A DNA stretch of 64,000 bases from Indioceanicola profundi (GTDB lineage: Bacteria; Pseudomonadota; Alphaproteobacteria; Azospirillales; Azospirillaceae): assembly GCF_003568845.1 (NCBI RefSeq), contig NZ_CP030126.1:1515001-1579000 (forward strand), in the 5' to 3' direction. Position 1 is the stretch's first letter, and the number at the start of each line of letters is the position of its first letter. This document shows, piece after piece, positions 17,289 through 26,724 of this stretch. The notes under the pieces were generated by a model. It made no database searches and had not been told where the DNA came from. It saw only the letters and a list, made by a program, of their open reading frames with translations. A program made the position numbers and the translations under genes.

Positions 17289-17963
17289 ATGGCTACCGAG
17301 ATCACCAGCACCGGCGTCGGGCAGACGGCCACAACGGCGCAGCCCAATGCGCTGAAGACCCTTTCCGACAATTACCAGACGTTCCTGAAGCTGCTGACGG
17401 AGCAGCTCAAGAACCAGGACCCGATGCAGCCGCAGGACGCCTCGGAATTCACCAACCAGCTCGTCCAGTTCTCCCAGGTGGAGCAGCAGATCGCCTCCAA
17501 TGACAAGTTGGACGCGCTGATCGGCACGATGAACCAGAACCGGCCCGTCCAGGCTCTCAGCTATATGGGCAAGGTCATTGAAATGCAGGGGAACGGCATC
17601 GCGCTGCAGGAGGGCAAGGCGAACCTCACGGTCACGCTGCCATCACCGGCCGCCAGCGCCACGGTCGAATTCTACGACAACACCGGCCTGCTGGTTCACA
17701 GCATGTCCATGCCCAAGACCGCCGGCTATCATGACCTGAGCTGGGACGGGAAGAGTGCTTCCGGCAAGCAGTTGCAGGACGGATTCTATCAGGTCGCCGT
17801 GAAGGCCAAGGGCTCCGACGGCGAGGACATCGCAACCCTGGTCCAGTCCACAGGGGTGGTTACCGGCGTGGACATGTCGGACGGCAATACGTACCTGGTG
17901 GTCGGCGTGATGGCCGTGAAGCCCGAGAACGTACTCTCCATCCGGAACAAGACCGGCGCTTGA
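17289..17963 (+). CDS. flgD: Flagellar hook capping protein FlgD
   Basis: A 224-residue protein with the FlgD N-terminal motif FLKLLTEQLKNQDPMQPQDA, EFTNQLVQFSQVEQQI, then a FLgD tudor/Ig-like part (VEFYDNTGLLVHSMSMPKTA, YHDLSWDGKSASGKQL). FlgD is the scaffold cap for hook polymerisation. It is last in the fliK-flgD unit, 70 bases before sciP. Confidence 0.95.
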   Translation: MATEITSTGVGQTATTAQPNALKTLSDNYQTFLKLLTEQLKNQDPMQPQDASEFTNQLVQFSQVEQQIASNDKLDALIGTMNQNRPVQALSYMGKVIEMQGNGIALQEGKANLTVTLPSPAASATVEFYDNTGLLVHSMSMPKTAGYHDLSWDGKSASGKQLQDGFYQVAVKAKGSDGEDIATLVQSTGVVTGVDMSDGNTYLVVGVMAVKPENVLSIRNKTGA

Positions 17964-18033
17964 ACGCATTTCACCGAATCTTAATGGGTAGAACGTATCG
18001 ATAGGGGTAAATACCAACACTTCCGCGTGCCAG

Positions 18034-18324
18034 ATGACCTCTGAATACACCGGCTGCGTGTCCGTCCCGGCGATTGCCGAGAACGCGATAACCCTTGACG
18101 ATCTGCCCCCGCCCGACACCAAACGCTGGGTCACCCGACGCAAGGCGCAAGTCGTTGCCGGCGTGCGCAGCGGCATCATCACCTTGGAGGAAGCGTGCAG
18201 CCGCTATAATCTCAGCGTCGAGGAATTTCTTACCTGGCAGAGGCTGATCGATAAGCACGGCCCTCGGGGCCTGCGCACCACCCGCATCCAGCAATATCGC
18301 CGCGACGGCCAGTCCGCGGCCTGA
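18034..18324 (+). CDS. sciP: CtrA inhibitor SciP (DUF1153)
   Basis: A 96-residue helix-turn-helix protein with the SciP core TLDDLPPPDTKRWVTRRKAQ, VVAGVRSGIITLEEACSRYN and LRTTRIQQYRR. In Caulobacter SciP binds CtrA at promoters in G1 cells and blocks its activation of flagellar and cell-cycle genes. Here it closes the flagellar cluster, in the same direction as flgD, as in other alphaproteobacteria. A TTAA at 17981-17984 lies in the short spacer, but the second half of a CtrA box is missing. Confidence 0.9.
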   Translation: MTSEYTGCVSVPAIAENAITLDDLPPPDTKRWVTRRKAQVVAGVRSGIITLEEACSRYNLSVEEFLTWQRLIDKHGPRGLRTTRIQQYRRDGQSAA

Positions 18325-18354
18325 CCGATCCGGGCACTCCCGGCCGTAGCCGCC

Positions 18355-19554
18355 CTACTCGGCCCGCAGGTTGTCGGCAACGGCGTGGAGCCCCTTGGCT
18401 CTCAGCACATCCTGGCGATTGCGGAGCCGCCGGATCGACATCGCCTTGCGAACCGCCTCACCGCCGAACATTTCACCATTTCCCTGCATCAGCGCCGTCG
18501 TCAGCTCCTCGATCAGCGTGCCGTCCGCGGCAGGGTTCAGCTTGTCCAGCGGCTTGTCGCTTGCGATCTCCTGGACCAAGCGCGCGGTCAGGACTTGACG
18601 GCAGAGCGGAGCCACTCCCCGGCCGATCAGTCCCGACAGCCGCGCCGCCCCCGGCGACATCCCGCCGACCTGACGACCCTGGAGAAATCCTGCCAGGGCG
18701 CAAAGGAAGCCTGCCAGATTCGACCGCGCACCGAACACGTCCTGGATGACATCCGCGAAAATCAGCGTGTCGGCAGCGATCCCGTCCAGCAGCCGCATGA
18801 GCGGCTCGTCGATGTCCGGCTGCTCCATCAACTCCACGACCGAGTCGAGCTTGCCGGGCAGGCTTGAAATCTCGAACAGCCAGACCGTCAGCAGGGAGCG
18901 CATCGCGTAGGCATATCGATCCTCCCCCACGGCGGCCTGCACTGTCCGGGCGTAGGCAGCGATATCCGCGCCTTGGAACGGGGGAAGACGCTTGCGCTCA
19001 GCCGCAAAGTCCCGGGCCAGCCCTGTCGCCTGGTCGACAAGCCCGATCAGCTCCTTCACGCGGTCCTTCACCGAGGTGCCGGTGGTCGCGGCCTGGGCCG
19101 TGGCGGTGCGGTGGATGGCGGCGGTCACAATGCCGCCGCCCTTGTCCTGCAGCCGCCGGGCATGGGACCAGCCGTGCAGAAGTTCCGTGGCGGTGAGATT
19201 GTTCCGGGCCAGATAGTCCTTCAGGACCTGCCCCACCACCTGCCGCCCCGCATCCTCGCAGAGGTCGGCCACTGTGGCGCAGAGCGGGGTCGGCTGCGAC
19301 GGGCTGGCGACGACGACCGGCTTTTCCCTGGCCTGCACGGCATCTTCAAAGATCACCGTCTCCGTGGTGAAGCCGTTGAGCATGGAGCGCTGCCGCACCA
19401 CCCTGGCGGACAGCGTCCCGCCGCTGCCGAGCGCCTTCCGCGCCAGGGCGACTGCCGCATCCTCATCATCGGTGACCGCCTCAAGCCGCCAGCGTCCTTC
19501 ATGCTGGAAGAACACCTCGTACCCGACCAAGCGGTTCCTGATCCATTTCAGCAC
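18355..19554 (-). CDS. Conserved alphaproteobacterial protein of unknown function
   Basis: A 399-residue, mostly helical soluble protein without signal peptide. The N-terminal 60 residues look like a small alpha/beta unit that modifies or binds (YEVFFQHEGRWRLEAVTDDE, then ALARKALGSGGTLSARVVRQ). The long helical remainder includes TELLHGWSHARRLQDKGGGI and DVFGARSNLAGFLCALAGFL. It is convergent with sciP (30 bases apart) and upstream of der on the same strand. I do not recognise a characterised family. Codon use and GC resemble the neighbours, so it looks native. Confidence 0.75.
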   Translation of the reverse strand: MLKWIRNRLVGYEVFFQHEGRWRLEAVTDDEDAAVALARKALGSGGTLSARVVRQRSMLNGFTTETVIFEDAVQAREKPVVVASPSQPTPLCATVADLCEDAGRQVVGQVLKDYLARNNLTATELLHGWSHARRLQDKGGGIVTAAIHRTATAQAATTGTSVKDRVKELIGLVDQATGLARDFAAERKRLPPFQGADIAAYARTVQAAVGEDRYAYAMRSLLTVWLFEISSLPGKLDSVVELMEQPDIDEPLMRLLDGIAADTLIFADVIQDVFGARSNLAGFLCALAGFLQGRQVGGMSPGAARLSGLIGRGVAPLCRQVLTARLVQEIASDKPLDKLNPAADGTLIEELTTALMQGNGEMFGGEAVRKAMSIRRLRNRQDVLRAKGLHAVADNLRAE

Positions 19555-19628
19555 GTGCAGCCCCCACTGCCATCCGGATACATACTATCGGATGAGAGGC
19601 TCCGGGCGAAGACACTTCGGATTTTAGC

Positions 19629-21116
19629 TTAACTTCCAGCGTAGGGATTCGTGCTGCCCTTCCGGACCAGGAACCGGATCGGCACGCCGGGCAGATCGAA
19701 AGTCTCCCGCATGCCGTTGACCAGGTAACGCATATAATGTTCCGGCAGGTCGACCGGCTTGTTGACGAACAGGGCGAAGGTCGGCGGCCGGCTCTTCACC
19801 TGGGTCATGTAGCGAATTTTCAGGCGGCGCCCCTCCACCAGCGGCGGCGGATGCTGTTCCAGCATGCCGTGCAGCCAGCGGTTCAACTGCGCAGTCGAAA
19901 TACGCCGGTTCCAGAGCGCGTACACGTCCAGCACGCTGTCCAGAAGCGAGTCCAGCTTCTGCCCGCGCAGGGCCGAGATGGTGACCGTGGGAATGCCCTT
20001 CACCTGGGGCATCGAGGTCTGGAGCCGGTCGCGGAGCTGCTGCAACGCCTCCTGCCGGTTCTCCACCGCATCCCATTTGTTGATCGCGATGATCAGGGCG
20101 CGCCCTTCCTCGATCACCATGCGCGCGATGGTCAGATCCTGCTTGTCCAGGATCGCGTTGGCGTCCAGCACCAGGACGACGACATGCGCCAACCGGATCA
20201 CGCGAAGCGTATCGGCGACCGCCAGCTTCTCCAGCTTGGTTTCCACCCGCGCCTTCCGGCGCAGCCCGGCGGTATCAACCAGCTTCAGCGGCTGGTCGCG
20301 CCAAATCCACTCCACCGCGATGGCATCGCGGGTCATGCCGGCCTCGGGCCCGGTCAGAACCCGCTCTTCCCCGACCAGGCTGTTCAGCAGCGTGGATTTG
20401 CCGACATTGGGACGCCCGACGATGGCGAGCTGAAGCACCTTCGGCGCCGGCTCCTCCTGCTCGCCCTGCCGCGATTCGCCTTCCACGGCCTGACCGGCTT
20501 CGGCAAGGCGCGCGGCTTCCTCCGGGCTGTCCGGCGCCGCGGCGGCGGGAACCGGCACGGCGTCCGCCGCATCCTGCGCGTCCGCCGCTTCGGACGGGGA
20601 TTCCTCCTCCGGGGCAAAGGGCAGCAGCGCCTGGACCAGATCGGCCAGCCCCTCTCCATGCTCCGCCGAGAGCGGCACCGGCTCGCCCAGGCCAAGCTCG
20701 AAGGCTTCGAGCAGACCGGGCTGGCCCGCCTGCCCTTCACACTTGTTGGCGACCAGGATGACCGGCGTGCCGGACCGACGCAGCCAGCCGGCGAAATGCC
20801 GGTCCAGCGGCGTCACGCCGGCGCGTGCGTCGATCAGGAAAAGCCCTACATCCGCGCGCTGAAGCGCCTGTTCGGTCTGGCGGCGCATGCGCGCCTCCAG
20901 GCTCTGGTCAAACACTTCCTCCAGCCCGGCCGTGTCGACCACAACCAGATCCAGCCCGCCGACGCGGGCATCCGACGCGCGCCAGTCGCGGGTGACGCCC
21001 GGCGTGTCGTCGACGATGGCGAGCTTCTTGCCCACCAGCCGGTTGAACAGCGTGGACTTGCCCACATTGGGGCGACCGATGATGGCGACCGTCAGCCGCC
21101 GGGCGGCCTGCGCCAT
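19629..21116 (-). CDS. der: Ribosome-assembly GTPase Der (EngA)
   Basis: A 495-residue protein with two tandem GTPase domains. G1 loops [12 protein letters not shown] (domain 1) and [12 protein letters not shown] (domain 2), G3 DTAGLEE and DTAGLRRKA, and G4 NKCE and NKWD are intact; a KH-like C-terminal domain follows. Between the domains is an unusually long acidic/Ala-Pro linker of about 70 residues. Der is needed for 50S subunit maturation. ATG 21116 ([13 protein letters not shown]) begins directly at the first strand. Order yfgM-bamB-der matches that of E. coli. Confidence 0.96.
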   Translation of the reverse strand: MAQAARRLTVAIIGRPNVGKSTLFNRLVGKKLAIVDDTPGVTRDWRASDARVGGLDLVVVDTAGLEEVFDQSLEARMRRQTEQALQRADVGLFLIDARAGVTPLDRHFAGWLRRSGTPVILVANKCEGQAGQPGLLEAFELGLGEPVPLSAEHGEGLADLVQALLPFAPEEESPSEAADAQDAADAVPVPAAAAPDSPEEAARLAEAGQAVEGESRQGEQEEPAPKVLQLAIVGRPNVGKSTLLNSLVGEERVLTGPEAGMTRDAIAVEWIWRDQPLKLVDTAGLRRKARVETKLEKLAVADTLRVIRLAHVVVLVLDANAILDKQDLTIARMVIEEGRALIIAINKWDAVENRQEALQQLRDRLQTSMPQVKGIPTVTISALRGQKLDSLLDSVLDVYALWNRRISTAQLNRWLHGMLEQHPPPLVEGRRLKIRYMTQVKSRPPTFALFVNKPVDLPEHYMRYLVNGMRETFDLPGVPIRFLVRKGSTNPYAGS

Positions 21117-21151
21117 GGCACTCCCCCTATGCCCGTCCGTGGAAATGGGCT

Positions 21152-22534
21152 TCAGCGATAGGCGACGAGGTCGCCATCGTCCGTCAACACATAAAGCGTG
21201 TTGTCGGCAACGACCGGCGGCAACAATGTCGCGTCGGGCAGGTCGATCTTGTTGACCACCTCTCCGGTCCGCGGCGACACCTCGACCAGTTCGGCCTCGC
21301 TGTTCACCAGGATGAGACGGCCTCCGGCCAGAATCGGGCCTGCCCAGACCAGCGGGTCCTCGCGATCCTCCTCGTCCTCGAACTGCTGGAGCTGGCTGAT
21401 CCAACGGATGCGGCCGGTGTCGCGCGCCAGCGCCACAAGCTGCGCCTCGTTGCTCAGCACGAAGATCCAGTCGCCGGCCACATAGGGCGTGTTGATGCCG
21501 CCGATATCCTGTTCCCAGGCGCGCTGACCGGTGCGCAGATTGATCGCCGCCATGCGCCCGCTGTGACTGACCGCGAAGACGAGACCACGGTCGATGACGG
21601 GAAGACCACGGATGTCGGCCAGGGCTCCGGCAGCGCTGCCGCGCCGCACCGTGGCGAGATTGTCGGACCAGGCCTGCACGCCATTCTCGACGCGGAGCGC
21701 GTAAAGCTCACCCGACGAGTAGGGAACGATTACGATGTCGTTCTCCACCGCCGCGGATGAGCCGCCGAGGAGCGCCGCCGTCTCCAGAATACCGGTATGG
21801 GTCCACTGGAGGACGCGGTTCTCCGCCGCGAGCGTGATGGTCTGGTTGTCCGTGGCGACAACGAAGACGCGGCCCTGGGCAACCGTCGGGGCGGAGCGGA
21901 TCGGGCCGGCGATGCGCTGCCGCCAGATTTCCGAACCGTTGGCCGGGTCGATGGCGACAGCCTCACCGTAACCCGTGGTCACGAACAGGCGCCCGTCATC
22001 GCCGACGGAGACGCCGCCGCCGAAGGCCTCGCCCTCCTGGTCCGGCCGGACGACATTCGCCGTCCACACCGTGGCGCCGGTCGCGGCGTCGATGGCGTGA
22101 AGGTCGAACTCGGTGTCCAGGACATAGACGCGACCATTGGCGACCACCGGACCGCTCAGCAGCGGGCGGGAGCGCGTGCCGCCCTCGATCGCGACACGCC
22201 AGACCTCCCGCAGGTCGCGGCCCAACGCCAGATGGCCGGGCGCGTGGCGGATGTCGCCGCCGGGCTGCGTCCAGGCGGCGTTCGCCTGCGCCTCCGGCAG
22301 GGCGATCTCCGCCTGCTGCAGGGTCGGGTCGGGCTCCAGGGACTGCTCGAGCTGAAGAACGGAAATGCGGTTGCCGCCCAGGCGGGGGCCCTCGTCCTCG
22401 CTATCGAACCATCCGCCGATGGTGTCGCATCCGGACAGCAGCAGGCAGGCCGCCAGCCCCGCCGCGACGGCTTTGCGGCGGGACGGCGAGACGCGCATGG
22501 TGGGGCGATGGGCCACGGAAATCTCTCGGGTCAT
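21152..22534 (-). CDS. bamB: Outer-membrane assembly lipoprotein BamB
   Basis: A 460-residue lipoprotein. The signal ends in LLLSGC (Cys about residue 35) and is followed by a PQQ-like eight-bladed beta propeller with repeated blades such as [20 protein letters not shown] and [20 protein letters not shown]. BamB helps BamA and BamD fold outer-membrane proteins. The gene overlaps the upstream yfgM-like gene by four bases (ATGA) and lies 35 bases before der. BamE of the same machine is coded at 61492. Confidence 0.93.
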   Translation of the reverse strand: MTREISVAHRPTMRVSPSRRKAVAAGLAACLLLSGCDTIGGWFDSEDEGPRLGGNRISVLQLEQSLEPDPTLQQAEIALPEAQANAAWTQPGGDIRHAPGHLALGRDLREVWRVAIEGGTRSRPLLSGPVVANGRVYVLDTEFDLHAIDAATGATVWTANVVRPDQEGEAFGGGVSVGDDGRLFVTTGYGEAVAIDPANGSEIWRQRIAGPIRSAPTVAQGRVFVVATDNQTITLAAENRVLQWTHTGILETAALLGGSSAAVENDIVIVPYSSGELYALRVENGVQAWSDNLATVRRGSAAGALADIRGLPVIDRGLVFAVSHSGRMAAINLRTGQRAWEQDIGGINTPYVAGDWIFVLSNEAQLVALARDTGRIRWISQLQQFEDEEDREDPLVWAGPILAGGRLILVNSEAELVEVSPRTGEVVNKIDLPDATLLPPVVADNTLYVLTDDGDLVAYR

Positions 22535-23190
22535 TTGGACTCGGGGTAAAGGGCGGCAAGCTCTGTGGCGCGGGTGCGGATGCCGGCCGGCGCCTCGGCG
22601 TCGGCGGCAAGCTCCCGGAAGATCGATCCCGCGCGGGCTGTATCGCCGGTACGGATCGCCAGCAGACCGGTCAACTCACGCGCGGACCAGCGCCAAGGGC
22701 TCGTCGGCGAAGCAAGAGGCGCGAGGCGGCTCTGGAGCTGGGCCGGGTCTCCGCTGTCGATCTGATGCAGCACCGCATGCAGCGAGGCGAGATCTCGCAG
22801 CAGCGGATCTTCCGCGGAGCCGGAAATCTCGTCATAGACGGCGACCGCCTGCTCCCTTTGGCCGCCATTGGCGAGCGCCGCCGCCTGATAAAGGCGCGCG
22901 AGCGTGGCGTGGCCGCCGTCGAGCTGTGCTGCCGCTGCCGCCAGCTCGTCCGCTGCCTCGGCGGACGGGGCCGCCGCGCCTTCTGGCACCGCTGCCTCGA
23001 TCGCCCGGGTCAGAACCGCCGTCCGCTCCCGCTGGTCGGCGAGCCGGGCCCGCTGCCACAGCGTATAGCTAGCCGTGGCGGCAACGACGATGAGAGCTGC
23101 GGCGATGAGGGCCGGACCGAATCGCTTCCAGATCTTCTGCGCCTGGTCGCGGCGAAGATCCTCATCGACTTCCCGGAAGATATCGGACAT
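22531..23190 (-). CDS. yfgM: YfgM-like membrane-anchored TPR protein
   Basis: A 219-residue protein. It begins MSDIFREVDEDLRRDQAQKI, has one membrane helix at about residues 28-45 (FGPALIAAALIVVAATASYT), and a periplasmic helical-repeat domain of the YfgM/TPR_21 type (ALANGGQREQAVAVYDEISG, TGDTARAGSIFRELAADAEA). In E. coli YfgM works with the chaperone PpiD at the Sec translocon. Starting at 23190 gives GGGAG nine bases upstream; the longer frame adds a non-conserved leader. It is coupled to bamB by an ATGA overlap. Confidence 0.85.
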   Translation of the reverse strand: MSDIFREVDEDLRRDQAQKIWKRFGPALIAAALIVVAATASYTLWQRARLADQRERTAVLTRAIEAAVPEGAAAPSAEAADELAAAAAQLDGGHATLARLYQAAALANGGQREQAVAVYDEISGSAEDPLLRDLASLHAVLHQIDSGDPAQLQSRLAPLASPTSPWRWSARELTGLLAIRTGDTARAGSIFRELAADAEAPAGIRTRATELAALYPESK

Positions 23191-23324
23191 CGGGGTTACT
23201 CCCGGCCTAAGCCGGACTCCATAGGGTAGAAGGGGGCCGATAGCAGAGGCCCCGTCGATGGTCAAGGCGCGAGGGTCGTGCCGGACTGTACCGCGGGTGG
23301 GAAATCGGAGCTCCTACCGGCCGG

Positions 23325-23879
23325 TCAGACCGGATCGCGCCACTTGATCGAGCAGCCCATGCTGGGGATCTGGTCATGCGGCCCCTGCCCGGTGCGCGCA
23401 ACCTGGATCATGGCGTTCAGAAGTTCCGGCTCCGCCCCATCCACGGCCTGCTTGCGCGAGGCGTCGAGGCGTCCCCGGTACTGCAACTCGAGATCGGCGT
23501 TGAAGCCGAAGAAGTCCGGCGTACAGACCGCATCGTAGGCCCGGGCGACGGCTTGGGTTTCATCGATCACATAGGGGAAGCCGAACCGGTGTGCCGCCGC
23601 GAATTCCACCATGTGGTCGAAGGAGTCCTCCGGGTAGGCCTCGGTATCGTTGGACATGATGGCGATGCTGCCGATCCCGTGCTGCCGCAATTCGTCCACG
23701 GTGGCCACCAGCCGGTCGACGACGGCCTGCACGTAGGGACAATGGTTGCAGATGAACATCACCAGCAGACCGTTCGGCCCACGCACGTCCGGCAGGCCAT
23801 AGGTCCTGCCGTCAATGCCGCGAAGCTGGAAGTCGACGGCCTTCCAGCCGAAATCGCAAATAGGCGTTTCCGCCGCCAT
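23325..23879 (-). CDS. Thioredoxin-fold (AhpC/TSA-like) redox protein
   Basis: A 184-residue cytosolic protein with a thioredoxin fold. The redox motif CNHC lies at the start of helix 1 in VMFICNHCPYVQAVVDRL, followed by IAIMSNDTEAYPEDSFDHM and the cis-Pro region VCTPDFFGF. This NHCPYV subgroup is widespread and annotated as thioredoxin or peroxiredoxin-related, with no settled substrate. AGGAGGTGACC directly precedes the ATG at 23879, so the 30-residue upstream extension is not used. Solitary gene, with 115 bases to the LuxR gene downstream. Confidence 0.85.
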   Translation of the reverse strand: MAAETPICDFGWKAVDFQLRGIDGRTYGLPDVRGPNGLLVMFICNHCPYVQAVVDRLVATVDELRQHGIGSIAIMSNDTEAYPEDSFDHMVEFAAAHRFGFPYVIDETQAVARAYDAVCTPDFFGFNADLELQYRGRLDASRKQAVDGAEPELLNAMIQVARTGQGPHDQIPSMGCSIKWRDPV

Positions 23880-23993
23880 GGTCACCTCCTGCCTGGATGG
23901 ACCTCCCGAAGGGCCGGGTTCCGGCCCTGTCCGACCTCTATAGCAGGAGCCGGGCCGGCATGGCGACATTATGACGGTGTGACCACTGCCGAT

Positions 23994-24668
23994 TCAGCTG
24001 TCACCCGACGGCTTCTTCAGCATCGGGACATTCAGCCACTCCGCCGCGATCTTGGCCTGGGTGCGGTTTCGCACGCCGAGCGCCTTGAAGATGGCCGTGA
24101 TGTGGATCTTCACGGTCCCGACGGTCACGCCGAGCGCATCGGCGATGTCGGAATTGCCCCAATCGGAGCGAATCATCGACAGCACCTCACGCTGACGCGG
24201 AGTCAGTTGCTGCGCCCCGTCCTCGCGGAAGAACCCGGCAGGCACCGGACCGGCCTGGGTCATCAGCGGCTCGTTGCTGGGCCGCATGCCCAGGATCGGA
24301 GGAATGTAGATCCCCCCCTCCAGCACCACAGGGATGGCCTGCGGCAGCTCCTCAGCCGCGTGGGCGCGCCGGACATAGCCCCGCGCGCCTTCGCGGAACA
24401 TGGCGCGGAGCCGCTCCGCATCGTCAGCGCCGAGGACGATCACCGGCCGCTCCGGATCGGCCTGGACCAGTTGGGAGATGCAGCCCGAAGGCAGGCCGGC
24501 CAACGCATCGGAAACCAGCAGCACCGCCGGCTCCGACCCGGACGCGGCAGACTGCAGGCTTTCGAAATCGTCGAACTCCTCGAGATTGCGGAATCCCTGG
24601 ACCCGCCGGAGGGCGGGCCGCAGGCGTACACGGAAGGCGCTGTCGGTGTCGGCAATCAGCAGGCGCAT
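23994..24668 (-). CDS. LuxR/NarL-type regulator with degenerate receiver
   Basis: A 224-residue protein: an N-terminal receiver-like domain (about 1-115) and a C-terminal LuxR HTH (about 150-215: LTPRQREVLSMIRSDWGNSD, IADALGVTVGTVKIHITAIF). In the receiver the presumed phospho-acceptor Asp is kept (LLVSDALAG), but the Thr/Ser switch is GA and the invariant Lys is Arg (GYVRR), so phosphorylation signalling may be lost. No sensor kinase is adjacent. It is divergent from a second LuxR gene across a 582-base spacer. The targets are unknown. Confidence 0.85.
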   Translation of the reverse strand: MRLLIADTDSAFRVRLRPALRRVQGFRNLEEFDDFESLQSAASGSEPAVLLVSDALAGLPSGCISQLVQADPERPVIVLGADDAERLRAMFREGARGYVRRAHAAEELPQAIPVVLEGGIYIPPILGMRPSNEPLMTQAGPVPAGFFREDGAQQLTPRQREVLSMIRSDWGNSDIADALGVTVGTVKIHITAIFKALGVRNRTQAKIAAEWLNVPMLKKPSGDS

Positions 24669-25250
24669 GTAGAAGCCAAGCCTGAATCGAGCTTAAGGGA
24701 GTCGTGCATCCACGACGGGTTCAACCACAGCTTATACCTCGGCATCACACTTCCATACAAGTATATGCAAAACCTTTTCCGTGTGGGACGACCCGCCCAG
24801 GTCCACCTACACCGATGTAGGCCGGCCCGCCTTCCCGCCCCGTTACGAAAAGGTTGCAGTAGCATAGCCCAATAGGCGCTCCGTTGCGATTCCGGGATCG
24901 CCTGCCACCTACGGAAACACGCATCCGGCTTCCTCCGAGGTATCACAACATATGGCGTCATCGCCATTTGCCAGACTTGAGATGTTTACCCTGAACAATG
25001 TTCCATAGCGCCACGAGCTCTTTCAATTGAACCCAGTGATTGTTGGGAACTCCAGTAGCTTTCATCTTAACCTCATTCCACCCGGAAGAGTTAAGCATTG
25101 CGTTGGACTTCTCCTGCGACACGGACGTATCTGCCCGCCGAGCGTGTTCACGTGGGGCGAGGATTACTCGAGACGAGCGAAGATATGGACGCCCAGAACG
25201 ATCGATCGATGATGCCCGCCCAGAGCAGCCGGAGAGGCAAGGTGAACGCA
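24669..25250. promoter_or_regulatory. Long AT-richer divergent spacer between two LuxR-type genes
   Basis: 582 bases without a convincing gene. Base composition drops clearly against flanking coding DNA, especially 24700-24780 and 24950-25090. A perfect inverted repeat CCTACA-CCGA-TGTAGG lies at 24806-24821 and may be an operator. Two short open frames on the minus strand (24656-24967, 24958-25251) lack coding character. Promoters for both divergent genes are expected here, but no clear -35/-10 pair was found. Confidence 0.45.
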
Positions 25251-25901
25251 ATGCATGTCTGTCTGGTCCCCGGAGATGAGGTCGTCGCCGGCCAGTTGCT
25301 CTCCGCGCTGGACCGAGAAAGCCGCCACCGTGTGACGGTTTGTCACGACATCGCGGAGCTGAGCCAGGCCACGTCGACGCCGGACGTGATCCTGATCGAC
25401 GTGCAGCAATTCTCCGCCCTGCGCGAGAATGAACCGATGGTGTATCTCCGCCTCTCCAGGCGCAGCCGCATCATCGTCATACTCAGCAGCCGCGAGCTCC
25501 TCGATGCCGCCCACATCCTCGCCTTTGCCGATGCCTGGGTGTTCGAGGACATAAATCTGGGCAGGGTCAACGAGCTTATCGACCTTGGAGTCGAGGGCCA
25601 CTGCATCCTGCCGAAACAGTTCCTCTCCCGCATGGGCGTGGACGAGATCCGGCTCACCCTGCTGCCGCGCTTGACGGATGTGGAGTTCCAGTGCCTGCAG
25701 CTCCTCGGCCAGGGCCTGAACAACAGAACGATCGCGGAGCAGCTCGACCTGTCGGAAGCGGTGGTGAAGAGCATGGTCCGCAGCGTGTTGGCCAAGCTCC
25801 ACTTCCGGAACCGGACGGAAGCCGGCGTGTTCGCCGCGCGCCAGCAGCACGCCCTGCAGCCGGCCCGCCAGGGACTGTCCCGCGAAGCCCGCAGCGCCTG
25901 A
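25251..25901 (+). CDS. LuxR/NarL-type regulator with degenerate receiver
   Basis: A 216-residue protein with a receiver-like domain and a LuxR HTH at about 140-200 (LTDVEFQCLQLLGQGLNNRT, IAEQLDLSEAVVKSMVRSVL). The acceptor Asp is present (VILIDVQQ) and Ser stands at the switch (VILSSRE), but the N-terminal acidic pair is PGD and the conserved Lys region reads AWVFEDINL. It is therefore probably not controlled by a classical phosphorelay. ATG 25251 is preferred for the AAGGTG seven bases upstream; starts at 25185 and 25209 are possible. A strong hairpin terminator follows at 25950. Confidence 0.82.
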   Translation: MHVCLVPGDEVVAGQLLSALDRESRHRVTVCHDIAELSQATSTPDVILIDVQQFSALRENEPMVYLRLSRRSRIIVILSSRELLDAAHILAFADAWVFEDINLGRVNELIDLGVEGHCILPKQFLSRMGVDEIRLTLLPRLTDVEFQCLQLLGQGLNNRTIAEQLDLSEAVVKSMVRSVLAKLHFRNRTEAGVFAARQQHALQPARQGLSREARSA

Positions 25902-25949
25902 GGCGTTCCTGCCGGTCAGTCGATCTCCGCTCCGTCCGCTCATGGAAAA

Positions 25950-25980
25950 GGGCGCACCATCAGGTGCGCCCCTTCTCATT
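25950..25980. terminator. Bidirectional terminator between two LuxR genes
   Basis: A perfect 9-bp stem GGGCGCACC/GGTGCGCCC (25950-25958 with 25963-25971), loop ATCA, flanked by AAAA on the left and CTTCTCATT on the right. It lies between convergent genes ending at 25901 and 26026 and can serve both. Confidence 0.8.
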
Positions 25981-26025
25981 CGGCAGTTTGCGGCCGTGTG
26001 ACGGCCGCGGCCCGCGCCCGGCCTG

Positions 26026-26724
26026 TCAGCCTACGGCCGCCGAAGCCTGCTGCGGCACATTGCCGGCGCCGGCGAACTCGCCGCCGATCCCGTTGTTCAG
26101 CGCCCAGATGGCGGCCTGGGTCCGGTTGGAGGCGTTGATCTTCCGGAGCAGGCTCTTCAGGTGAACCTTCACCGTCGCTTCGGTGATGTTGAGATGGTTG
26201 GCGATCATCTTGTTGCTGTCGCCGTTCAGGAGGCAGCGGAGGATCTGGATCTCACGCTGTGACAGGCCCTTGCGGGACACCGGCATCTCCAGCCCGTTTC
26301 CGTTCACCCGGCCGCTGATGAGCAGCGCCGCGAGGTGGGTCGGGAAAACCTTCTCGCCCATCATCACCAGCCGCAGCGACTGCGTCAGCGCATCGGACGA
26401 AAGATCCTTCATCAGGTAGCCATCGGCCCCGGCTTCCAGCGCATTGGACAGACGCCGCGTGCAGAGATCGGTGGTGAGAACGACCATGCGGCTGTCGGGG
26501 AGCGCCTGGCGCAGCCGGCGCATCGCTTCCGCCTCTTCCTCACCGCCATTGACGAGGTCCAGCAGGATCAGGTCGGGCTTCAGCCCCTGCTCGGCGATCG
26601 AGACGCCCTCGCGGACGTTGCCAGCTTCGGCGACGATCTTGAACGGGCTCTCTTCCAACAGGCGCTTCAACCCCTCACGAAACAGCTTGTTGGCATCGAT
26701 AAGAAAAGCCGTGACGTTTTCCAT
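26026..26724 (-). CDS. NarL/FixJ-family response regulator
   Basis: A 232-residue protein starting MENVTAFLIDANKLFREGLK. The receiver domain keeps acceptor Asp (LILLDLVNGG), the Thr switch (VVLTTDLC) and Lys (GYLMKD), but the second acidic residue of the N-terminal pair is Ala-Asn. LuxR HTH at about 155-215 (LSQREIQILRCLLNGDSNKM, IANHLNITEATVKVHLKSLL). GGGAG seven bases upstream supports 26724. It is the most intact of the three neighbouring LuxR-type proteins. It resembles regulators of the FlcA/UhpA type that control flocculation in Azospirillum, but that is only an impression. No kinase gene is adjacent. Confidence 0.85.
   Translation of the reverse strand: MENVTAFLIDANKLFREGLKRLLEESPFKIVAEAGNVREGVSIAEQGLKPDLILLDLVNGGEEEAEAMRRLRQALPDSRMVVLTTDLCTRRLSNALEAGADGYLMKDLSSDALTQSLRLVMMGEKVFPTHLAALLISGRVNGNGLEMPVSRKGLSQREIQILRCLLNGDSNKMIANHLNITEATVKVHLKSLLRKINASNRTQAAIWALNNGIGGEFAGAGNVPQQASAAVG

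Noticed and set aside
17964-18033. CtrA box upstream of sciP
   Set aside because: One TTAA is present (17981-17984) but the second half-site at the required seven-base spacing is missing.
24656-25251. Two short minus-strand frames in the LuxR spacer
   Set aside because: They are poor in coding pattern, have no ribosome site and fall in an AT-rich regulatory gap.
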